From NCBI GenBank assembly GCA_009773475.1, contig WSXV01000001.1, forward strand, positions 186,001-250,000: a stretch of 64,000 bases of DNA, in the 5' to 3' direction. The stretch is from Desulfobulbaceae bacterium (lineage in GTDB: Bacteria; Desulfobacterota; Desulfobulbia; Desulfobulbales; Desulfocapsaceae). The notes under the pieces were generated by a model. The model saw nothing but the letters and a program-made list of their open reading frames with translations. It ran no database searches and was not told where the DNA came from. A program made the position numbers and the translations under genes. This document shows positions 58,691 to 64,000 of this stretch, piece by piece. How positions within the stretch are numbered: the stretch's first letter is position 1; every line of letters starts with the position of its first letter.

Positions 58691-60124
58691 ATGACTGATT
58701 CTAACTTCTCAAGCCTTCCTCTTTCCAAGGCGATGCTCCACAACCTCGATGAAATTGGGTTTAAAGCAATGACCCCTGTTCAGGCCGAAAGTCTTCCGCA
58801 TATTTTAAAAAATTGTGATGTTATTGTCCAGGCCAAGACAGGTAGCGGGAAAACAGCCGCATTTGGACTTGGGGTACTACACAAACTTCATGTTAAAAAA
58901 TTTAGAGTTCAATCTCTTATTCTCTGCCCAACCCGAGAACTGGCGGATCAAGTCGCCAAAGAATTACGTCGTTTAGCCCAAGCTACCCATAATGTTAAGA
59001 TACTGACTCTTTGCGGTGGGGCTGCCTTTGCCCCTCAATATGAATCGATACTGCATGGGGCTCATATCATTGTGGGAACTCCCGGGCGGGTGTTACAGCA
59101 TCTGGATAAAGAACATCTTTCTTTAAAAGATCTAGAGATACTGGTCCTTGACGAAGCTGATCGTATGCTCGATATGGGATTTATTGACGACATTAATAGA
59201 GTTATTGCCCATACGCCTGAAAATCGTCAGACCTTACTCTTTTCGGCCACCTATCCTGAAAAGATCATGAAATTAAGTTCCGCCATTCAAAAAAACGCTC
59301 TTAACATTCAAACCATTTCTGGGGAACAAGCGAATAAGATTACCGAATACTTTTACGAAGTGGCCTACGATAAGAAGATTTCAATGCTTATTAAGGCTAT
59401 TGCCCACCACAAGCCCCAAAATATCCTGGTTTTTTGCAATACAAAAGTAGAGACACAAGATGTCGCTGATGGTTTATCGGCTGCCGGGATTGATGCCCTG
59501 GCAATTCACGGCGACCTGGAACAATATCAACGAAACGATGTTCTAGTCCGCTTTGCTAACAAAAGTTGTTCCGTGCTGGTGGCGACAGATGTGGCGGCGA
59601 GAGGGCTTGATATTAAAGAACTTGAAATGGTGGTTAATTACGACATACCCCAAGATGATGAGACGTATACCCACCGTATCGGCAGAACAGGACGTGCCGG
59701 CAAAGAGGGCTTGGCAGTCACCCTTTTTACCAGCTTTCAAGCATTTGCAATGGAAGCCTATCGCAATGTGACGCGCAGGTTTGATGATATTGGCAAGCTG
59801 AATAAGGTTGCAGATTTCACACTGACCCCACCAAATGTCACCATTGTTTTAGAGGGCGGGAAAAAGGACAGAATGCGGCCTGGCGATATTCTTGGAGCAC
59901 TCACCGGTGAAGCAGGGATTGAAGGTAAATATGTGGGTAAAATAGATATCTATGATCGGCAAAGCTATGTTGCAATTGAGCGCAGCAGGCTTAAGCAGGC
60001 ATATTCTTATCTGAAAGACGGCAAGATTAAAGGACGCACATTTCCAGTCTGGATATTTTCTGAAAAAAAATCAGGCGAGGGTGATAAGAAAAAAAAGGCC
60101 AAGCCCCCCAGACAGCAATATTAA
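58691..60124 (+). CDS. dbpA: DEAD-box RNA helicase DbpA
   Basis: 477 residues. Helicase motifs in order: Q-motif (FKAMTPVQAESLP), I QAKTGSGKT (about 47-55), Ia PTRELADQ, II VLDEADRMLDMGF, III SAT, V ATDVAARGLD and VI HRIGRTGRAG. The C-terminal domain (about 400-470; MRPGDILGALTGEAGIEGKYVGKIDIYDRQSYVAI) is the DbpA RNA-recognition domain that binds 23S rRNA hairpin 92, so it is a 50S assembly helicase. It ends in a lysine-rich tail. Complete. It lies between the two RAYT-derived segments, together with the HD gene. Confidence 0.93.
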   Translation: MTDSNFSSLPLSKAMLHNLDEIGFKAMTPVQAESLPHILKNCDVIVQAKTGSGKTAAFGLGVLHKLHVKKFRVQSLILCPTRELADQVAKELRRLAQATHNVKILTLCGGAAFAPQYESILHGAHIIVGTPGRVLQHLDKEHLSLKDLEILVLDEADRMLDMGFIDDINRVIAHTPENRQTLLFSATYPEKIMKLSSAIQKNALNIQTISGEQANKITEYFYEVAYDKKISMLIKAIAHHKPQNILVFCNTKVETQDVADGLSAAGIDALAIHGDLEQYQRNDVLVRFANKSCSVLVATDVAARGLDIKELEMVVNYDIPQDDETYTHRIGRTGRAGKEGLAVTLFTSFQAFAMEAYRNVTRRFDDIGKLNKVADFTLTPPNVTIVLEGGKKDRMRPGDILGALTGEAGIEGKYVGKIDIYDRQSYVAIERSRLKQAYSYLKDGKIKGRTFPVWIFSEKKSGEGDKKKKAKPPRQQY

Positions 60125-60146
60125 GGTATAATTGGATATGGATTTG

Positions 60147-60331
60147 CCGAAATTCCTCGCGCCCAACGTCGGCCGCAGGCTAAGCCAATTGAACACTACC
60201 GTGCAACCATAGCAGATAAAAAACCTGCCATGGTTGCTGCGTATACCACCGGCGATTATACCATGCAGGAAATAGCGACCTGTTTCAGCGTCCATTATGC
60301 AACTGTAAGCCGGGCTGTAAGGCAAAAGTAA
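60147..60331 (+). pseudogene. 3' remnant of a RAYT transposase gene
   Basis: Near-identical to the last 62 codons of the transposase at 56998-57831, and exactly 2,500 bases downstream without indels (CCGAAATTCCTCGC at 57647 and 60147). A few substitutions occur (for example GCGATA to GTGCAA). The frame is open to the TAA at 60329-60331 but has no 5' part. The common segment continues through the right inverted repeat at 60347-60365. Confidence 0.9.
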
Positions 60332-60450
60332 AAGATGTCGATGCTTGATTGCAAGACCTGACCCCCACTCATGTGCGACCCCCACTCATGTGCGACCCCC
60401 ACTCATGTGACCCCCACTCATGAATTCCATGGTAGACCCCCACTCATTAA
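60332..60450. repeat. RAYT right end and five ACCCCCACTCATG-type repeats
   Basis: Copy of 57832-57900: GATTGCAAGACCTGACCCCC, then ACCCCCACTCATGTGCG twice, ACCCCCACTCATGTG, ACCCCCACTCATG and ACCCCCACTCAT with short irregular spacers. The copy number is higher than at the first element. Confidence 0.75.
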
Positions 60451-60490
60451 GAGAAAAAGGGTGCTTGAAGAGTATTGAAAGGTAGCGACG

Positions 60491-61012
60491 ATGAACAATC
60501 CGAAGGAAGATGTCCCCTTTCTTAAAGAGCTCAAGGATTTTCTCCAATTCCTCCAGAATCTCTGGACGATTTTGGCAGGTATCTCAGTCCTGTTTCCTCT
60601 TTCAAATGCTCTCGCCAAGATTATTCCTCTGGCTCGATGGCCTGAAGGCGGATTGGCCTATTTTTCTCCTCAACTCTTATCAATCGTCTCTTCCCTGGCC
60701 TGCCTTTTCTTACTCCTCTGGATGTTTGGGCATCGTTATCAGCTTGAGAGAAGGAGAATCCAGACACAGAGGAAAGCCGGACTTTCCTTTGCGGCCGGTC
60801 TAATCGCACTGATCATTTACCTAACGGTGTATTTTGCTATAGCGAATGATTTTTATTTTGAAGTACTCAAGTGGGAAAGCGACGATTTACGACGGGTGCT
60901 TGGCGATATCATCTTGTTGATCACCTACAGCGCGTTCTTCGTGCTTATGACACAAGCATTCATGCTCTTGGGGATGTTGGAGTATTTTGGACGCAAAAGT
61001 CACACCGCCTAA
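60491..61012 (+). CDS. Hypothetical inner-membrane protein
   Basis: 173 residues. About four predicted helices: 27-48 (LWTILAGISVLFPLSNALA), 60-78 (LLSIVSSLACLFLLLWMFG), 96-116 (LSFAAGLIALIIYLTVYFAIA) and 140-160 (ILLITYSAFFVLMTQAFMLLG). A short cytoplasmic start (NNPKEDVPFLKELKDF) and a basic tail follow the positive-inside rule. No known family is recognised. A GGTAG sequence lies near the start. The rlmN-like gene follows after 35 bp. Function unknown. Confidence 0.62.
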   Translation: MNNPKEDVPFLKELKDFLQFLQNLWTILAGISVLFPLSNALAKIIPLARWPEGGLAYFSPQLLSIVSSLACLFLLLWMFGHRYQLERRRIQTQRKAGLSFAAGLIALIIYLTVYFAIANDFYFEVLKWESDDLRRVLGDIILLITYSAFFVLMTQAFMLLGMLEYFGRKSHTA

Positions 61013-61047
61013 TTATCTGCAATATTGCTATTACAAAGAGATATCTC

Positions 61048-62082
61048 TTGAAACAATCCTTTTACGACCTCAATCATTCTGACTTAGAAATGGTGCTCAG
61101 TCAGAATGATTTAAACCTCTCAGCAGCGGCAATTCTTTTTAATTGGCATTATAAGAAAAAAGAAAAGGCTCAGTGCTATGAGAAAATTGCCAAAGGTTCA
61201 TTGGCCTTTTTACAAAATAATTTTGACTTTTCTCTCCCCGAAATTGATACGGTTCATGAGTCAGAAGATCAAACAGTAAAATTCCTTTTTAAGCTTCAAG
61301 ACAATCACACCGTTGAAACCGTCCTTATTCCGTTTCATAATAAATACTCTCTTTGCCTTTCGTCACAGGTTGGCTGTGCGATGAATTGCTCTTTTTGTTC
61401 TACCGGAAAACAAGGACTTACAAGAAATTTGGCGACAAGTGAAATTGTCGGCCAATTTCTCCAGGCTTGGCGTTGGCTCGCGACAAACAGGCCTGGAGAA
61501 GAGAGGATTTTAAATATTGTTTTTATGGGACAAGGCGAACCGTTACATAATTTTGATGCCGTCAAAAAAGCGTGCGAGATATTTTTATCAAAACACGGAA
61601 CTTCAATTGGTGTTCAAAAAATTACAATTTCAACGGCTGGTTATATTCCAGGACTTAAAAGATGGAGCCGGGAAATCCCCGGAGTGAACCTTGCGTTGTC
61701 TCTTCATTCGCCCTTTACAGAAAAGAGAAATGAGCTTATGCCCATTAACGCAAAATATCCACTCGATGAAGTATTGAGCTATATCGACAAGATACCTTTA
61801 CATAAAAAACAATTTATTACCTATGAATATATTTTGATAAAAGACTTTAATGATTCTCCAGATGATGCTCAAAAATTGGGGACGATACTGGCTGGTAAAA
61901 GTGCCTATATAAACTTAATTCCTTTTAACGCATTCCCGGGATCACATTATAAGCGTCCGAATTTGGATAAAATTGAAAAATTTAAAGAGGTTTTAGATAC
62001 GTTTAAAATTCCAACTTTAATAAGAAGTGCGAAAGGCGATGATGTATTAGCAGCATGTGGACAACTCAATTCTAAAAATTAA
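61048..62082 (+). CDS. rlmN: RlmN-family radical SAM rRNA/tRNA adenine-C2 methyltransferase
   Basis: 344 residues from TTG 61048 (AAAGAG eight bases upstream); an upstream in-frame ATG at 60871 would add 59 residues overlapping the preceding gene and unlike the family. The [4Fe-4S] triad is C-x3-C-x2-C in GCAMNCSFC, with SSQVG before it. GQGEPLHNFD and the C-terminal catalytic Cys in DDVLAACGQL complete the set. It methylates C2 of A2503 in 23S rRNA and A37 in tRNA using SAM. The chain is about the length of E. coli RlmN but with a shorter N-terminal domain. AT-rich compared with its neighbours, so possibly a second or transferred copy. Confidence 0.88.
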   Translation: MKQSFYDLNHSDLEMVLSQNDLNLSAAAILFNWHYKKKEKAQCYEKIAKGSLAFLQNNFDFSLPEIDTVHESEDQTVKFLFKLQDNHTVETVLIPFHNKYSLCLSSQVGCAMNCSFCSTGKQGLTRNLATSEIVGQFLQAWRWLATNRPGEERILNIVFMGQGEPLHNFDAVKKACEIFLSKHGTSIGVQKITISTAGYIPGLKRWSREIPGVNLALSLHSPFTEKRNELMPINAKYPLDEVLSYIDKIPLHKKQFITYEYILIKDFNDSPDDAQKLGTILAGKSAYINLIPFNAFPGSHYKRPNLDKIEKFKEVLDTFKIPTLIRSAKGDDVLAACGQLNSKN

Positions 62083-62299
62083 AGAGCTCTCCAGCGAGGC
62101 ACTCGGAGTCTCGCACACTCGCGTACCTGCAAGAGCCTCCTATGATAAGAATAAAAGTAAAACTTATACAAACCAAGCCCCGACAAAACATCTTGGATAC
62201 CCCCATATTTGCCAACTAACGTGGGATGGCCTTGATTCTGTCAAGATCAGGGCTTGCAATCAAATACCATGATGGGGGATCCTCCAATAGCAGGAGACA

Positions 62300-63226
62300 A
62301 TGACAACCATGACCCTTCTTAACATTTTTATTTTTCTGGCCGGAATCTATGAGCCTTCCGCCATTCAGCAGCTTTCTGACGGGCGTTTCCTGGTTGTTGA
62401 GGATGAAAAGAAGCATCCGTTCAGCCTGGTTACGATCAGCCCTGATGGAAACGTTAACACCACTCCGCTGAGCGCGGGAACATTGAAAGCAGAGGATGAT
62501 TTCTGGAAGCTGGATGATCTGGAAGGACTCGCCCTCGATCGGTCGGGGTATATCTATGCCCTGACATCCCATTCACGGGACGGTGAGGGCGATGAGAAGA
62601 AATCCCGCAACAAACTGGTTCGCTTCCGACTTGAAGGCGACCGTGTGGTTTCGCCAACTGTAGTCAAAGGGCTGAAACCCGCTTTGGTAGCGGCGCACCC
62701 GGTTTTTGCTCATGCCGCCGAGATCCAAGACGTCAAGAAAAGCGGGGGACTCAATATCGAGGCGCTGGAGATCAGCCCTGATCAGCAGACGCTGCTGGTC
62801 GGTTTCCGCAGTCCGTTACTTGAAAATCGAGCCATCATCGCCTCCATCGAAAATCCTTCTGCGATCTTCGAAACAGGCGAGTCGCCACGAATCGCCGCCA
62901 AACTGGAAACGCTGGATCTCGGAGGAAACGGGATTCGCGCAATGTCCTACATTCCCGCACTCAGCGGATATCTCATCGTCAGCGGCCCGGTCGCACGGGA
63001 ACAGATTCACTTCCAACTCTGGTTCTGGAACGGTCAGTCAGGTAGCCCGGCTCGCCATGTCACCGCCCCTGAAGTGCAAGGATTCGAGCACGCAGAAGGA
63101 GTGAGCCCTGCAATCATTGATGGCCAACAACGAATCATGATCGTCAGTGATGACGGAAGCCGCGAAGAAGGACGCTTTGCCCGCTATCTGCTCCTTGATC
63201 CCGCCCAGCTCAAGATTGCTCCTTGA
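62300..63226 (+). CDS. DUF3616 beta-propeller-like protein
   Basis: 308 residues from ATG 62300, three bases after AGGAG; ATG 62309 is also possible. DUF3616 pattern: GIYEPSAIQQLSDGRFLVVEDE, DDLEGLALDRSGYIYALTSHSR, SRNKLVRFRLEGD, LNIEALEISPDQQTLLVGFRSPL and EGVSPAIIDGQQRIMIVSDDGS, which look like propeller blades with Asp/Glu-rich loops. The N terminus is short and weakly hydrophobic (LLNIFIFLAGIYE), so export is uncertain. Function unknown for the family; phosphatase- or lactonase-like activity has been guessed for relatives, but nothing in the sequence proves it. Confidence 0.78.
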   Translation: MTTMTLLNIFIFLAGIYEPSAIQQLSDGRFLVVEDEKKHPFSLVTISPDGNVNTTPLSAGTLKAEDDFWKLDDLEGLALDRSGYIYALTSHSRDGEGDEKKSRNKLVRFRLEGDRVVSPTVVKGLKPALVAAHPVFAHAAEIQDVKKSGGLNIEALEISPDQQTLLVGFRSPLLENRAIIASIENPSAIFETGESPRIAAKLETLDLGGNGIRAMSYIPALSGYLIVSGPVAREQIHFQLWFWNGQSGSPARHVTAPEVQGFEHAEGVSPAIIDGQQRIMIVSDDGSREEGRFARYLLLDPAQLKIAP

Positions 63227-63728
63227 ACTTTTATCTGTTGAGGTAGTGTAATCGGGGTAGTTAGTGAAGATGAAAACGGTGCCTTGAGTAAACAGCGCCT
63301 GATTCTGTCCATCGCTTATGCATTACCACAGTTACTGGCAGCCTATTGTGACGACCAGATGGAAAACTTGATGCACTTAAACTCCATGGCACAAGAAAAA
63401 CCAGATTACAGCCGGAAGAGTCCGGCTGGGACTGCAAAGTATTTTAGGCAATGTTCGAATATGAGAGTGGTGGAACCCTTGGTACCGTAAATTCCAACCC
63501 CCCATTGAGGATGAACCGCCACCATAACTTCAAGTTGATGCCGAATCCCAGGAATTTAACATGTGAGAGAGCAATTTTACGGAAAGCTGCCCGCCTCCAT
63601 CATAGGGATGCGAGAATCTATGAAACTCCAAACTCCAGTTATAATGAAATAACCAGGAAAAATGGCGGGCGGATAGGGGCAGAGGGGGAGGCCGCAGTGA
63701 CACGAAACATGGGCGCTATACTTAATGC
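63227..63728. other. Gene-poor 500-bp stretch before the toxin gene
   Basis: Open frames at 63284-63490 (TTG start) and 63451-63750 are present but lack ribosome sites, hydrophobic or domain patterns, and overlap each other. They look like decayed coding material. Nothing is assigned. Confidence 0.35.
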
Positions 63729-64000
63729 TTACTTTAACTCAATGATCTGATTCAAACATTCACATATCCTGGTAAAATGGTCATTACGGCATTTTTTAAG
63801 GGCGTGTGGTTTTGCGTAACGAGCCCGCCAGTCAAAAGATTTCGGCTGATGACAAAGAACATAACTTGTTTTCCCCTCTTTCGACTTAACCTGTCCAACA
63901 GCTACGGCAAAGGGGTTGCTGGCATTATAATCTGCCGTGGTCATGGGCAAGCCTATAACCAGAGATGTTTTGTCATTGAAATTACGCGGAGAAAGCACAA
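63729..64000 (-). CDS. MazF/PemK-family toxin, N terminus outside the window
   Basis: About 90 residues are visible, open to the right edge. They fit the MazF core from the second strand onward: LSPRNFNDKTSLVIGLPMTT, FAVAVGQVKSKEGKTSYVLCHQPKSFDWRARYA and a closing helix CECLNQIIELK. The missing N-terminal 25-30 residues would contain the RRGDI(V/Y) segment. MazF toxins are ribosome-independent mRNA endoribonucleases, neutralised by an antitoxin normally encoded just upstream, which here is beyond the right edge. GTG 63998 is an internal codon, not the start. Confidence 0.85.
   Translation of the reverse strand, partial: VLSPRNFNDKTSLVIGLPMTTADYNASNPFAVAVGQVKSKEGKTSYVLCHQPKSFDWRARYAKPHALKKCRNDHFTRICECLNQIIELK

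Noticed and set aside
57863-60450. Possible CRISPR array in the ACCCCCACTCATG repeats
   Set aside because: Units are 13-17 bp, adjacent or irregularly spaced, with no unique spacers of constant length and no cas genes; they belong to the RAYT right end.
63451-63750. 99-codon plus-strand frame before the toxin gene
   Set aside because: It overlaps the end of the MazF-like gene on the other strand and shows no ribosome site or recognisable fold.

Overview
The window reads as chromosome of a Gram-negative bacterium, most likely a delta-proteobacterial (Desulfobacterota, Desulfobulbales-like) lineage. The grounds are an outer-membrane porin of the coiled-coil-plus-barrel type common there, a complete exosortase/PEP-CTERM exopolysaccharide (EPS) locus, a sigma-54 activator, and dispersed palindromic repeats. 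The lineage is an inference; no rRNA or tRNA gene is present to anchor it.

Layout. 1-10 kb: housekeeping genes (pgeF fragment, porin, tgt, yajC), a coiled-coil small protein, a LuxR/CsgD-like regulator, a PilZ gene translationally coupled to a PEP-CTERM gene, a PKD-domain secreted protein and a VanZ-like protein, separated by palindromic repeats. 10-42.5 kb: one long, almost entirely minus-strand EPS region. Read in transcription order from 42.5 kb down it holds an export lipoprotein-like protein, an outer-membrane barrel, a Wzz-type chain-length protein, a tyrosine autokinase, a sigma-54 activator, a PilZ protein, a PEP-CTERM protein, a priming sugar transferase, a deacetylase-like protein, a variant PEC-CTERM protein, a WecG-type glycosyltransferase, an O-antigen polymerase, a sulfotransferase, a flippase, APS kinase (cysC), a deacetylase, an acetyltransferase, a second sulfotransferase, three glycosyltransferases with a CapK-like ligase and a beta-helix protein among them, an exosortase fused to EpsI, a FemAB-like protein and a heparinase-type lyase. 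42.6-47.4 kb: PrsT-like TPR lipoprotein, a phosphatase, and the locus ATPase, here with a periplasmic OmpA domain. Together these make, modify (probably sulfate, acetylate and deacetylate), export and process a surface polysaccharide and its PEP-CTERM proteins.

47.6-52.9 kb: NfeD/SPFH membrane pair and a heterodimeric ABC exporter. 53.2-57 kb: an accessory island that looks like an integron cassette array without an integrase in view. Two good attC-like sites (54463-54549, 55467-55554) and the first half of a third (56901-56916) separate cassettes carrying a potassium-channel-like protein, a DUF4062 protein, and a two-gene TIR (MTH538/ThsB-like) plus SLATT/DUF4231 membrane-effector module, a Thoeris-like anti-phage candidate. 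The third attC is cut by a REP-associated (RAYT) transposase element at about 56948-57870.

57-64 kb: HD phosphohydrolase and dbpA helicase genes lying between the RAYT element and a 3' remnant of the same element (60147-60331), then a membrane protein, an RlmN-type radical SAM gene, a DUF3616 beta-propeller, an apparently empty stretch, and a MazF/PemK toxin gene running off the right edge.

The strongest candidates for a little-described system are the cassette-borne TIR-SLATT module and the EPS locus with its own PAPS supply and two sulfotransferases.
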